From: a virus
Virus record (IMG/VR): IMGVR_UViG_3300033388_000803
Span: 1 to 64,000 of that record
Length of the DNA: 64,000 nt
Strand: one strand, 5' to 3'
The position numbers were made by a program, and so were the translations under genes. Under the pieces are notes generated by a model. That model had not been told where the DNA came from and did not search any database. It was given only the letters and a program-made list of their open reading frames with translations. This document shows positions 36,108 through 45,905 of the stretch, in pieces (the first letter of the stretch is position 1; every line of letters begins with the position of its first letter).

Positions 36108-39100
36108 ATGAACAACGAAGCTATTAAAAAATTATACGAAGCTTTAGCTGCTGATTATGAATTAGGCAGTATAGAGGAATTTACCGCTTATCTTCAAGAT
36201 GATAATAAGCGTAAGTTGTTTTACGAGCAAGTTATTGAACCAAATTTTGAGATTGAAAGTTATGAAGTTTTTGAACAAGCCTATGGCTTAAAAAAAAAAG
36301 ACGTATCCGAACCTACTGGGGATCAGGAGCCTATGGAATCTCCTTCACAACCAAATCAAGATCCTTTTTCTTCGGACTCTTCAAACGAACCAACAGCCCC
36401 AATAGATCCAACAACGGGACTTCCATTTAAGGATGATGATACTCAGGTAATAGAAGAAGATATTAGTATCGATGATATTGAAGGGGGTGATACTGGAATT
36501 ACCAGTATAAATCCCGTAGAAAGAGATCAAACTACAGAGCTATACAACAGAGGAGAATTTTTTATAGAAGGTTCTCAAGAAAAAGATACATACCTAGAAC
36601 AGTTAGTAGGTAAAAATTCCGTAACCGATCTTATTGGAGATATATATCGTGCTGGTAAACAAGGACTTATGCAGGGTAACACAGCTGATGAGGCAGCTTC
36701 TTTAATGATTAGTGGTAGTGATGCTACTGATGAGCAGGTAGAAGCGTTTTTGCAATCTCAAGAAGCATTACAAAATCAAGGAACTACAGATGAGATGATG
36801 AATTTTAACAGAATTTATGATCAAGCTGATAATAAGTTTGCTGGTTTTTTAGAAGCTTTAGCAAAAAACCCGTCAGCTATTTTACAGATAGGTGCACAAA
36901 CAATTACTCAGTTAATGAACCCTGCATCCTTAGCTGCTGGTGGGGCCACTATAGCAGCTGGGGCTGCATATGGTGCTGGTACAGGAGCGTTTGCTGGAGG
37001 AGTAGGAGCAGCCCCTGGAGCATTAATAGGAGCATTTAATCCAGGAACATTAAGAACAGCATTTGCTATGGCTTCAGGAGCACTAGAATCTAGCTTGTCA
37101 TTTGCTGAATTTATAAAAGAAGAGATAGACAAAAGAGATGACTTAGAGTTTAATGAAGATGGTATAAAGGCTATTTTAAGAAACGAAGATGCCTTTAATA
37201 GAATATGGAGAAAGTCTGTAGGTAGAGGAGCTGCAATAGGTATTATAGACAGATTGTCATTAGGAGTAGGGGGCCGAATTATAAAAGCAAAAAAATTAAC
37301 TGGCAAGGCTGCTGTTGGTACAACATTAGCAACCGAAATGATTGGAGGTGGTGTAGGTGAATCGGCAGCTAGGGCGTTGGTAGGACAAGAACAAGATGTA
37401 AGAGAGATAGGTTTTGAAACTATTGGAGGTGCTGGTAAGGCACCAATAAGTTATGCTATTAATAAAGTATCAGACCCAGTTACAACTCCAATTAAAAAGG
37501 CAATGTTAAACAAAGCAGAAAGCTTTTTATTTCCACCAACTTATAAGTTAATTGACGCACAAGGTGAAAGTGTTGCTCAAACCAAAGAGGATGTTATTGA
37601 AACGATTGACAATACAGACGATGTAACATTTATGGGATTAAATTATAAAATCTCTAATGATCCTGAATTGAAAAAAAGATACGATGATAGAAAGATGCGT
37701 ATTATTACAGGGGAAAATATAAGACAAAAAATAGAAGCTGCTGGTATAACTAATCAAGCAAATATTGATAAGATAGTTGATTTAGAAATAGAAAAAAACA
37801 ATTTTATAGGTAACGACACTGAGGCTGGCAAAAAAAGATTAAAAGAAATAAAAGAAGAGATATCAAAGTTAAGTGGTATAACTGATGACGAAACTGTTAC
37901 TGATGAGGTTGAGGCCCCAGTAATTGATGGTCTTGGAGGAGACGGAAGAAGAGCTGGAAGTAATACGGTAGTTTTAAATGATGATGGTACTATAATTTTA
38001 AATACATTTGATAGAGATGGAACGAATACTACTAGAAATAAAAAATTACCACAAAGAGTTATAGACAAACAAAATTCAGAACGTAAAGGAAAAAAATCTT
38101 TAAAAGGAGTTCAAAGCAAAGTAAGCGACAGAGTATATATTGTAGAAGACCAAGAGAGTAAAGGGAGACCTGATGAGGCTTATTCCGAAAAATATGCTGA
38201 GGGGTATAGTGCACGAACAAAAGATAAAGACGGTAATCTTAATAACAAAGAGGCTAATGAAAAAGTATTAATTACAAGAGCTGAAAATGCTGCTAAGGCA
38301 ATGGCTAAACTTTTACCAGGAACCAATATCGTACTGCACAAAACACAAAAGAGTTATCAAAGAGGTTATGGGTTTGGAAGTAACCCATCTTCAAGGGGTC
38401 ACTACAGTTCGTCTTCAAATGACATTCATATTAATATGCCATATGCAACTGAACAGACTATTGCACACGAAGTTTTTCATGCCTTATTAGCAAACCAGTT
38501 TGCCAAGCTAACTAATGTTACTAAAAATATGGCGGAGACTTTAAAAAGACAAATTAAAGATCCAAAACTTAGTAAGGAAATAGATACATTCATAAAAATG
38601 TATAAACCAAAACAGCGTAATGAAGAAGTTCTTACAAAGTTTATAGGTAAAATGGCACAAAATTTTGACACCTTAAAGGCACCTGAGAAAAAAACAGTTA
38701 AGACATGGGTAGAAAAAGTAGTAGACTTTTTTGCTCCGTCTACTCCTGAAATAAAAGAAGTAACAAGAGATTTTGTAGCTACTGATGAAAATTTAAAAGA
38801 ACTTTTAACGTCTCTAGCTGAAGACATAACACAAGGTACTGAAGTTGAAAGTGTTGACTTTAGTGCATTTGATGTTGCAGATATGGGTAGACCAGTTGAG
38901 GGAGCTGACGGGCCGATACCGAGTAATATAAATAATGAGGGGCCACCTATAGAAGTTAATGCAGAGCAAATAGATAGAGGAGGTATTGATGTAAACACCA
39001 TCAAGAGAGGTGATATAAATGAACTAGAAGGAGCAAATGCTTTTGTTTTTGCAGCAGACCAAGCAACATACGGTATGATTGAAAGTCCATCAGGAACTAG

Positions 39101-42100
39101 ATTTATGTTTAATGGTGGGTTTATGTATCCATACGGTTCACAGTCACAGGGTGGTAATTCAGCATGGGTTTTTTCTAACGAGACAGCTGCAAAAAAAGTT
39201 TTACAAAAAATAACATCAAGTGACGGTGTTGGTTTGGTTATGTCACAAGCACCAGCAGGAGTATCAGGCAACCTACAGTTTTATGATTTCTTAAATGCAG
39301 AGATAGCAAACGCAATAGAAAAAGGAGCTTCACCTAAAGAAATGGTTGACTTTATAAATCAGAAACTAAAGCTGACAAAAGTTGCACAAGGGCTACAAAA
39401 GAAAGGTTTGCCAACACAAATTAAAGACTATCAAGAACTGCAAGATTTATTTAAAACAACAAATTTTGAAGTAAGAGGCGAGTTTGCAAGAACATTTATG
39501 AGTAAAGAATCTTTTGAAAAATTTGGAATATATCCATTTTCTCCTCTTAAAACTATTGATGGTAATATAGAAAGTATTGTTAATGACCCAGCATTAAAAA
39601 ACATAAACTACGGTGATGTAGTGTCAGCCATTCAGTTTGATAAAGATGGCGAGGTGGTAAGATTAAATGAAGATGATCCTGGATATCACCCAGCTTATCC
39701 TTTTTCTTTACCAGGGAAACCTATTATGGTATTTAACAATGGTATAGACGTAAGAAATATTTATCCTAAAGCAAAACCAGCTAACCCTAAAATGAATCAA
39801 ACACCTTTAGGAGAAAGAGGTAAAAGTGTTGCGGCTCGATCAGCTATGGGTGGTCAATACATATCTAATGTTCCAAAAGATGTACAATCAGAAGATGCGT
39901 CTATAGATATATCACAAGAAAAAATAGATAAGAAAAAAATAATAGGTAAGAAAAAAACTACAGAAGAAACTCAAACAAAAGATGAAAACCAAACTTACTT
40001 ATTTATATCTCAAGACCCCCAGTTAGTTGCAGAAGTAGAGACAAATATTTTAAAAGGATTAAATCAAGGATTCAAAAAAGGTTTAGGAACAATAAGAGAA
40101 TATTTAAAAACTTTAAAAAACGATGGTAGGCTTGGCAATAAAGAAGTAGGTAAAATATTAGAGCTTGTTGTTGAGGAAGATGCTTTTGCAAATAAAGAGG
40201 CAAGAAATGAAACGGTAGATAAAATTAAAAAAATACTTACTAATGCCGACAAACAAGCTGAATTTAGTAAGTTAAGAACTAAAGCAAAAAGAGCTGCTAA
40301 AAATTTAAAAAGAAGTATTGGTAGAATTATTTCAGACGCTATTAGTGGTAAAGACGTAACTCTAGAAAGTTTACTTAGAGATGTGGTTACTATAGACCCG
40401 TCAGTAGTACCAGAAGAAGTGTATCAAGATTATAAAGATATAATAGAAGGTTTAGGCGATAGACTTGTAATGTTAGACAATGCCGAGGACGCTGGTTTGG
40501 TTGCTGTAAAATCTCGTAGGGTATTAGAAGCCATGAATAATGTATACTCTAGAATACCTCAGCTGATAGCTTTATTCTTAGACAATGTAATTATAAGTCC
40601 AAAGGGAACTGTGGCTTATAAAAAAACTATAGACTTTTTATTAGAGAATGATTTAATAACAGAAAGTGATGTTTCTATTATGAGAGTATATAGAGACACA
40701 ATAAACCCTAGAGTAAAGACTGTAAAGACTGATAAACAAAAAGCAGCTGAAAGAAAAAAACTTATTGAAGGAATTAAAAAAATTAAAATAAAGAAAGAAA
40801 GAATAGATTCGGGATTAACATCATTTCCTTTTAGAAAAACAAGAGAGGATATCAGAGAGTTTATAAAGTTAATTAAAGATCAAAAGGCTTTGGAAGGGTT
40901 ACCTAATGAAGACTTAAATAATATAATTAGACTTGCCAACACTATTAATAATGGTTATGCCCCAGGTATAATGTCTAGATTAATATCTAAAATAAAAGCT
41001 CAAAGAGATGCAGCTCCAATTATTAGTGATATAAAAAGTAAAAAACTAAAGCTACCAACTGTAGAGGGTATATATTCTAAGCTTAAAACCTTTAATCCTT
41101 TTAATAAGCAATCTAAATTTTATAACGCATTAGAAAGAGGACAGCTTTTTAACATAGACAGATTGTTTGGAAATTTTGACACAAAGAAAATGTTTAATGC
41201 TTTCTTTAATGACATGGCTGTTAACCAACAGCAAATGGAAGTTAGTAATAAAAAAGAAAGTAAATTAAGAGATAATGCTAGAAAACTGTTAGAAAAAGCA
41301 TACACTAAGTTAGGAGTTGTTTCACAAAACAAGGTTGCTGAAGCTGATGCAAGACTAATGTTTTATAGAATACAACTCGAGTATGATACAAATAGACTTA
41401 CAGATAAAAAAGTAAAACCAGCAATAGAATGGTTAGATGCCACTATTCAATACTTAGAGGCCAACCAACTATACGATCCTCAAAGCAAAAGAGAGGTTGA
41501 AGTATTAAAAAAGATTAGAAAAGACTATGATAAAAAAGATGTTAGTGTAAGTAGTATATATAACAAGTTTAATAAAGAAGAAAAAGAGGCTTTAAAAATA
41601 TTACAACAAATTGATATTGATAACACAGCAAAGGCAGTATACGCTGCTCAACAAAGAGACGCTGCATTTATAGCACGACAAAACTATACACACATATCTG
41701 TAAGGCCAAAGAGTAGAGAGAGAGTCGATATAAATAAAGATGTAATAAATGACTTTATAAATAGCACAGACGCAAACAGAAGACCATCTACAAAATCTAA
41801 GTCAGGAATTGAAAGAACAGGATTAGTAAGTCCGATTTATACCAGTGCAATAAACGCATCAGAGAGAGGATCTAAGTTTACAAATTTAGATTACTACATG
41901 ACTACACCAGTTAGAAAAGCTAAACAAACATTTAAAGCGTTGAAAGATAAGCTTATAGAAGACTATAAAGGAAGTCCACCAGCAGAAGTTCAAATGTTTT
42001 TAGACTCTTTGGATAAAGGAATTAGTCAGTCAGTTCAAAATGTTTTAGGAAGTAATTTTGTAGAAAATAGTTTTATGCAAATGGTTTCATCGTCACTACA

Positions 42101-43634
42101 AAAACTAGGATATAGAACAATGCTAGTTAGTGCACCTAGAGCTGCGGTAGAGTATTTATCAAACATGATGTTTGCTGCCGTCCACCCAAAGACTTTTGCT
42201 TCAGGAGTGTCAAAAAAGAATAATCTATCTAGAGAAGAATTAGTAAATGTTTTAACTAATTTGGGTAGTAAAGTTATTACCAGGGTTACTGGAAACAATT
42301 TAATGTCTTCTAAGGTTGACTTGGAATTGCTTAATAAAAAATCATATAAAGGAGAAAGATTTGTAAGTGCAGCTAAAGAAAAAGTAATGGGTGTGTGGGA
42401 TGCTACAGGTAAAAAAATACAAAACTTTACAGCTCTTATAGCCGATACTTTGATAAGTAGTCCTGATAAGATGGTAATGAAACCTTTTTTATTAGGTAAG
42501 CTGTCTGATACCTTTAAAGAAATAACTGGAAAGGATATAGACTATAATAAAATTGCCGCTAATGATGAGGCTTATATAACAGAAAACAAAGAAGCTTTAG
42601 ATACTGCTATGAAAGAAGCTGATGAGTTTGTTACTTTAATTGGAGCAACAGATAATCCATTTATGTCAAGGCTACAAGGAAAAGACGCAAAAGGAGTAGA
42701 AGAGATTTGGGTAAACTTTAATAATTTTATGACTACATTTTTAAAGCAGGAGTACGATACATCAGTAGTTGGCTTAGCTGGAGTTATGCAAAATACCTTT
42801 ACTTATGGTGACAGTAGTATATCAAGAGCTGAGGGAGCTAAATTATTAGCTGCGGTAACAATGAGAATGACTGCTTATTCATTAGGAATTAAAGTAGCAG
42901 GAGAGTTACTGTTAGAGGCATTTGGAGTAGAAAGTGAAGACGAAGAAAAAGATCTTGAATTACAAGTTGGGCAAGCATTGGCAACAACCTTTACCTCTTT
43001 AATAGTCGGAAGAAACTTTGGTAATGCTTTTAAAACAATACAAAATTATAATATAGAATTGTTAAATGCAGAGTTTGGGGACGCACTTCGTGATGGTGAG
43101 TACGATCAGTATAGAGATGCAATACAGTATAACATCATTCCATTAGTTAGAACAGGACAAGATTATAAGTCAGGAAGAGGTATGGATGCTGGTAAAATAG
43201 TACCAAACTTTTTAGGCCCTTACTCTCCTCCAGTAAAATCAGCTGCTTTTGCTTTAAGAAAACTTACTGAGCCTGATAGAAAAACTTCAGAGGCTAGAAG
43301 AAGACAGATAAGGGAAAGAGAAGAAAGAATACCTGTAGAACTTTTAGGCAACACAGGGTTTATACCTTTATACAGAGATGTTAGAAAAGTTTTGTTAGCT
43401 GACATATATAAAGACTTAAGAAAGAAAAAAGAAAAAACATATAACAGAGAAGAATTAGAAGAGCTTAAAAAAACAAACCCAAGAGAATATCGAAAAGTTG
43501 TTTTTGATAAAAAGATGTTAAGATATGAAAAGGCTTTAGAAAAATATAAGACATATCTTCGTGACAAGAGAGGATGGAGAGATGCAAATCCTGGTAAAAG
43601 AAAACCAACTAAACCTAAAAGACCTAGAAAATGA
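36108..43634 (+). CDS. Giant polyvalent ejection protein with HEVFH metallopeptidase motif
   Basis: It encodes 2,508 aa, the largest gene in the window and last major gene of the late operon. An acidic, Pro/Gln-rich N-terminus is followed by a Gly/Ala hydrophobic stretch (about 254-308) that could insert in membrane. TIAHEVFHALLANQF at 784-798 contains HExxH (His787, Glu788, His791), a zinc metallopeptidase signature. A GANAFVFAADQATYGMI-type domain follows near 970. Long helical regions (1300-2000) and a C-terminal domain (from about 2000: VSAPRAAVEYLSN, ISSPDKMVMKPFLLG) resemble the large polyvalent proteins known to be ejected with phage DNA. It corresponds in position to T7 gp16. Confidence 0.75.
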   Translation: MNNEAIKKLYEALAADYELGSIEEFTAYLQDDNKRKLFYEQVIEPNFEIESYEVFEQAYGLKKKDVSEPTGDQEPMESPSQPNQDPFSSDSSNEPTAPIDPTTGLPFKDDDTQVIEEDISIDDIEGGDTGITSINPVERDQTTELYNRGEFFIEGSQEKDTYLEQLVGKNSVTDLIGDIYRAGKQGLMQGNTADEAASLMISGSDATDEQVEAFLQSQEALQNQGTTDEMMNFNRIYDQADNKFAGFLEALAKNPSAILQIGAQTITQLMNPASLAAGGATIAAGAAYGAGTGAFAGGVGAAPGALIGAFNPGTLRTAFAMASGALESSLSFAEFIKEEIDKRDDLEFNEDGIKAILRNEDAFNRIWRKSVGRGAAIGIIDRLSLGVGGRIIKAKKLTGKAAVGTTLATEMIGGGVGESAARALVGQEQDVREIGFETIGGAGKAPISYAINKVSDPVTTPIKKAMLNKAESFLFPPTYKLIDAQGESVAQTKEDVIETIDNTDDVTFMGLNYKISNDPELKKRYDDRKMRIITGENIRQKIEAAGITNQANIDKIVDLEIEKNNFIGNDTEAGKKRLKEIKEEISKLSGITDDETVTDEVEAPVIDGLGGDGRRAGSNTVVLNDDGTIILNTFDRDGTNTTRNKKLPQRVIDKQNSERKGKKSLKGVQSKVSDRVYIVEDQESKGRPDEAYSEKYAEGYSARTKDKDGNLNNKEANEKVLITRAENAAKAMAKLLPGTNIVLHKTQKSYQRGYGFGSNPSSRGHYSSSSNDIHINMPYATEQTIAHEVFHALLANQFAKLTNVTKNMAETLKRQIKDPKLSKEIDTFIKMYKPKQRNEEVLTKFIGKMAQNFDTLKAPEKKTVKTWVEKVVDFFAPSTPEIKEVTRDFVATDENLKELLTSLAEDITQGTEVESVDFSAFDVADMGRPVEGADGPIPSNINNEGPPIEVNAEQIDRGGIDVNTIKRGDINELEGANAFVFAADQATYGMIESPSGTRFMFNGGFMYPYGSQSQGGNSAWVFSNETAAKKVLQKITSSDGVGLVMSQAPAGVSGNLQFYDFLNAEIANAIEKGASPKEMVDFINQKLKLTKVAQGLQKKGLPTQIKDYQELQDLFKTTNFEVRGEFARTFMSKESFEKFGIYPFSPLKTIDGNIESIVNDPALKNINYGDVVSAIQFDKDGEVVRLNEDDPGYHPAYPFSLPGKPIMVFNNGIDVRNIYPKAKPANPKMNQTPLGERGKSVAARSAMGGQYISNVPKDVQSEDASIDISQEKIDKKKIIGKKKTTEETQTKDENQTYLFISQDPQLVAEVETNILKGLNQGFKKGLGTIREYLKTLKNDGRLGNKEVGKILELVVEEDAFANKEARNETVDKIKKILTNADKQAEFSKLRTKAKRAAKNLKRSIGRIISDAISGKDVTLESLLRDVVTIDPSVVPEEVYQDYKDIIEGLGDRLVMLDNAEDAGLVAVKSRRVLEAMNNVYSRIPQLIALFLDNVIISPKGTVAYKKTIDFLLENDLITESDVSIMRVYRDTINPRVKTVKTDKQKAAERKKLIEGIKKIKIKKERIDSGLTSFPFRKTREDIREFIKLIKDQKALEGLPNEDLNNIIRLANTINNGYAPGIMSRLISKIKAQRDAAPIISDIKSKKLKLPTVEGIYSKLKTFNPFNKQSKFYNALERGQLFNIDRLFGNFDTKKMFNAFFNDMAVNQQQMEVSNKKESKLRDNARKLLEKAYTKLGVVSQNKVAEADARLMFYRIQLEYDTNRLTDKKVKPAIEWLDATIQYLEANQLYDPQSKREVEVLKKIRKDYDKKDVSVSSIYNKFNKEEKEALKILQQIDIDNTAKAVYAAQQRDAAFIARQNYTHISVRPKSRERVDINKDVINDFINSTDANRRPSTKSKSGIERTGLVSPIYTSAINASERGSKFTNLDYYMTTPVRKAKQTFKALKDKLIEDYKGSPPAEVQMFLDSLDKGISQSVQNVLGSNFVENSFMQMVSSSLQKLGYRTMLVSAPRAAVEYLSNMMFAAVHPKTFASGVSKKNNLSREELVNVLTNLGSKVITRVTGNNLMSSKVDLELLNKKSYKGERFVSAAKEKVMGVWDATGKKIQNFTALIADTLISSPDKMVMKPFLLGKLSDTFKEITGKDIDYNKIAANDEAYITENKEALDTAMKEADEFVTLIGATDNPFMSRLQGKDAKGVEEIWVNFNNFMTTFLKQEYDTSVVGLAGVMQNTFTYGDSSISRAEGAKLLAAVTMRMTAYSLGIKVAGELLLEAFGVESEDEEKDLELQVGQALATTFTSLIVGRNFGNAFKTIQNYNIELLNAEFGDALRDGEYDQYRDAIQYNIIPLVRTGQDYKSGRGMDAGKIVPNFLGPYSPPVKSAAFALRKLTEPDRKTSEARRRQIREREERIPVELLGNTGFIPLYRDVRKVLLADIYKDLRKKKEKTYNREELEELKKTNPREYRKVVFDKKMLRYEKALEKYKTYLRDKRGWRDANPGKRKPTKPKRPRK

Positions 43635-43879
43635 CATTTGACGAGGACAAATGTATGAATAACTCTTACCTATTGGTAACTGGAAAGAAAAAGTTAGAAG
43701 ATTTTTTTAAGACAGATGATGATGTTTACTTTGTACACAATCCTGACGAGCCTATATTAAGCTCAGATCATCCAGTATATGAAATCTTAATGGATCATTT
43801 TATATACACAGAAGAATATGAAAAATGTCAGGTACTTTATGAAATGAAAAAACAGTCTCAGGGTTTATTTTGGAATTAA
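43631..43879 (+). CDS. 82-aa acidic protein at the end of the late operon
   Basis: It overlaps the stop of the giant gene by 4 bases. The product is acidic and aromatic (FFKTDDDVYFVHNPDEP, then MDHFIYTEEYEKCQVLYEM). It converges with a small minus-strand gene, overlapping it by 15 bases. No family recognised. Confidence 0.65.
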   Translation: MTFDEDKCMNNSYLLVTGKKKLEDFFKTDDDVYFVHNPDEPILSSDHPVYEILMDHFIYTEEYEKCQVLYEMKKQSQGLFWN

Positions 43880-44014
43880 ACGAATGAGATCCCAACTTTC
43901 AAGGTCTCTATTTCTTTCATATTGAAACAAAGAATTGAATAGATCGTTAGTTTCTATTGTTATACTTTCTTGCTTACCACTTCTTAAAGTGTATAATATA
44001 AAATAAGTTTTCAT
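43865..44014 (-). CDS. 49-aa small protein at the end of the replication operon
   Basis: It starts at 44014, 23 bases after the phosphoesterase stop. The sequence has a beta-hairpin-like start (MKTYFILYTLRSGKQESITI) and a helix plus SWDLIRLIP end. Composition and position suggest a genuine small gene; function unknown. Confidence 0.55.
   Translation of the reverse strand: MKTYFILYTLRSGKQESITIETNDLFNSLFQYERNRDLESWDLIRLIPK
43886..43917 (+). terminator. Weak terminator candidate at the late/early convergence
   Basis: A 6-bp stem (GAGATC with GGTCTC, one U-G) and an 11-base loop, followed by TATTTCTTTC. It is the only terminator-like structure after the late operon and lies inside the convergent minus-strand frame. 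Confidence 0.35.
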
Positions 44015-44037
44015 TTAACTAGGCCAGATTATTATCA

Positions 44038-45141
44038 TTAAAAATAATGTGTTAAGCGAGCAACTTGCCCTGTTAATCTACTATGAATAAATCCTTCACA
44101 GGCCAAAGGTGCTCCAGTAAAACCTTTTCGAGAATGCCAGCTATCAGATGATGATGGACTTCTCATGTACTCTACAGTTACACCAATATAATCTTTTGCG
44201 TCTAACCACTTATGCTTTACTTTATGGTGTATATGGTGTAAGTAAAAATATCTATGTGTAGTTTTCGACCATAGTAAAGGCTGCTCTTGTGCCATCAACA
44301 AGGGTAAGTTTACCATCTTAGCACCATCCCCATGCTCCAAGCCAATTAAATTGCTACCATACTGATAGTATTTACGATGTGCAACACTAATATCAAAAGT
44401 GACATCAGTAGCTTTTCTAAACCAACTTCTTAATGTATGAGCTAAATGATAGCCAGACTGATAGTCATGATTACTCATGCTGTGAAGGACATCTACTGGA
44501 GCAATCTTTCTAAGCATCTCAACACATTTAACATATAGCATTAAGGCTATCTCATAGTGCTCCCACCACTTACCATCTGTATCCTGATAAGTTCCCTTCG
44601 TGGTGGTTGAATATACATTGTCGATATGGAGTACATCATTACCAATACAAAACAATACTCTATCTATATCAAACCCTTTAGCTTTGTCAATAAGTCCTTT
44701 AACGCCCTCTATTACCCTTGAAACAGCAATATCATTATTATATTCTTGATTTGTTTCCTTCTCATGAGCATACTTTCCTATGTGTATATCAGAAGGATTT
44801 ACAACCAGCAAGTGACCACCCTTACGCTCTCTGTAATTTTTAAGAGGAATATAATCTGGTGAGTAGTTAGAAATAAAATCATTTACCTTGCTAAACAATT
44901 GCTCTTCATCTAATCCTAAATTTTCTTTAGTTACAATAGAAAACCTGTATTCACCGCTACCACTTTGCCAGTGCTTAACACTAACTATGTCTTTCTTATC
45001 TATACCACGCTCTTCACAATGAACATCTAAAGCTGTGTTATTATTTATATTGTCCAGATTAGTAGCTCTCTTTTGTAATATATAGTCAACTTCTTCAGGA
45101 GAAAGCCTTAGTCTTTTGCCGTACTCTTTGTTAGATTTCAT
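44038..45141 (-). CDS. Calcineurin-like metallophosphoesterase
   Basis: It encodes 367 aa. Metal-ligand motifs appear in order: Asp118-x-His120 (PSDIHIG), Gly-Asn-Asp at 167-169 (IGNDVLH), Asn224-His225-Asp (SNHD), His270 (LEHGDGAK), and a His-rich HHIHH at 302-306 replacing GHxH. The N-terminal ~100 residues are a separate region. Such phage proteins may act as DNA exonucleases or phosphodiesterases; this one is last in an operon with nuclease and helicase genes, which favours a DNA-processing role. It overlaps the upstream gene by 11 bases. Confidence 0.85.
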   Translation of the reverse strand: MKSNKEYGKRLRLSPEEVDYILQKRATNLDNINNNTALDVHCEERGIDKKDIVSVKHWQSGSGEYRFSIVTKENLGLDEEQLFSKVNDFISNYSPDYIPLKNYRERKGGHLLVVNPSDIHIGKYAHEKETNQEYNNDIAVSRVIEGVKGLIDKAKGFDIDRVLFCIGNDVLHIDNVYSTTTKGTYQDTDGKWWEHYEIALMLYVKCVEMLRKIAPVDVLHSMSNHDYQSGYHLAHTLRSWFRKATDVTFDISVAHRKYYQYGSNLIGLEHGDGAKMVNLPLLMAQEQPLLWSKTTHRYFYLHHIHHKVKHKWLDAKDYIGVTVEYMRSPSSSDSWHSRKGFTGAPLACEGFIHSRLTGQVARLTHYF

Positions 45142-45322
45142 CGGATAGGGATTGAATTAGATCAGCCAATAATTTTATTAGCTCTTGAGCATTTTTTTTT
45201 GCCTCTTCATGATCTCTCTCCATTAAATCCTCGTATAGATTGTCTCCAAAGTTATGAATACTTTCACTTACATACTTAATATGTGTAATGGTTGATATGT
45301 CTTCTGGAGCTACTCGTGGCAT
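45131..45322 (-). CDS. 63-aa acidic helical protein
   Basis: It starts behind a promoter at 45339-45346. The sequence is Glu/Asp/Leu-rich and helical (YEDLMERDHEEAKKNAQELIKLLADLIQ, shortened). It forms a small operon with the phosphoesterase. Function unknown. Confidence 0.6.
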   Translation of the reverse strand: MPRVAPEDISTITHIKYVSESIHNFGDNLYEDLMERDHEEAKKNAQELIKLLADLIQSLSDEI

Positions 45323-45338
45323 TTATACTTGATTTAAT

Positions 45339-45346
45339 CAAATATA
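45339..45346 (-). promoter_or_regulatory. Bacteroidetes-type -7 element
   Basis: TATATTTG on the minus strand, 16 bases before the ATG at 45322, in the 38-base gap between two genes. It gives the terminal three genes their own start. Confidence 0.6.
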
Positions 45347-45360
45347 AATAAAAAAATGAA

Positions 45361-45705
45361 TTATCCTAATTTTTCTAGAGGTTTTATATAACAATCTAAT
45401 AACATCAAATCTAAATACTCATCCATGTCTATTAATTTAACATCAGTCAAGGTAGTATAGTAGTTTTGTTTGCGTACCATTTCTATTACAAAAGTTATAG
45501 GTTCCCCAATACTATGAACAATACAGCCTCCTAAAACAACAGAGCGTAGCTTTGTAACTTTAATGCTTTGTAAATTTTTTTCTATAAAGGTTGCAATTTT
45601 TAATGCAGTATATAAATTCATTTCAGAAAGATTATCCATAAAATAATCTTCTACGTCATAACCTTTAGCCTCTATAAATTTCTGTCTGTATTCCGTATTC
45701 TTCAA
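45361..45705 (-). CDS. 114-aa protein, unknown function
   Basis: It overlaps the VRR-NUC gene by 41 bases. There is an N-terminal helical half (YDVEDYFMDNLSEMNLYTALK) and a beta-like C-terminal half (VVLGGCIVHSIGEPITFVIE). No family was recognised; it lies within the replication/repair operon. Confidence 0.6.
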   Translation of the reverse strand: MKNTEYRQKFIEAKGYDVEDYFMDNLSEMNLYTALKIATFIEKNLQSIKVTKLRSVVLGGCIVHSIGEPITFVIEMVRKQNYYTTLTDVKLIDMDEYLDLMLLDCYIKPLEKLG

Positions 45706-45904
45706 GTTCTTTTATTCTAAATTTTTGTAACTCTGATAACTTACCCTTTGGTTTTTTAATTTCTGAAAACAAAACATTTGATCCTTTTGGGATTGCTATA
45801 AGATCAGGGATGCCGTTTTTGTTTGTGACTGTTAGTTTGATAACGTAATAACCCTCGCTTTCTAATTGAGCTATTCGTTTTTTTTGTATCTGCTGCTCAG
45901 TCAT
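45665..45904 (-). CDS. VRR-NUC domain nuclease
   Basis: It encodes 79 aa, the size of a minimal single-domain phage VRR-NUC. The PD-(D/E)xK core reads Gly-Ile-Pro-Asp34 and FSEIK with Glu48 and Lys50, followed by KPKGKLSELQKFRIKELEEYG, a typical end of the domain. Family members cut branched or structured DNA, and this one probably resolves replication or recombination intermediates. Its start is one base from the stop of the adjacent helicase gene. Confidence 0.88.
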   Translation of the reverse strand: MTEQQIQKKRIAQLESEGYYVIKLTVTNKNGIPDLIAIPKGSNVLFSEIKKPKGKLSELQKFRIKELEEYGIQTEIYRG

Positions 45905-45905
45905 A

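Noticed and set aside
36908-37306. 132-codon minus-strand Pro/Ala-rich frame
   Set aside because: It is the antisense of the Gly/Ala stretch of the giant gene and has no independent support.
38477-39271. 264-codon minus-strand frame inside the giant ejection gene
   Set aside because: The plus strand here carries the HEVFH domain and unbroken coding; the antisense frame has no recognisable features.
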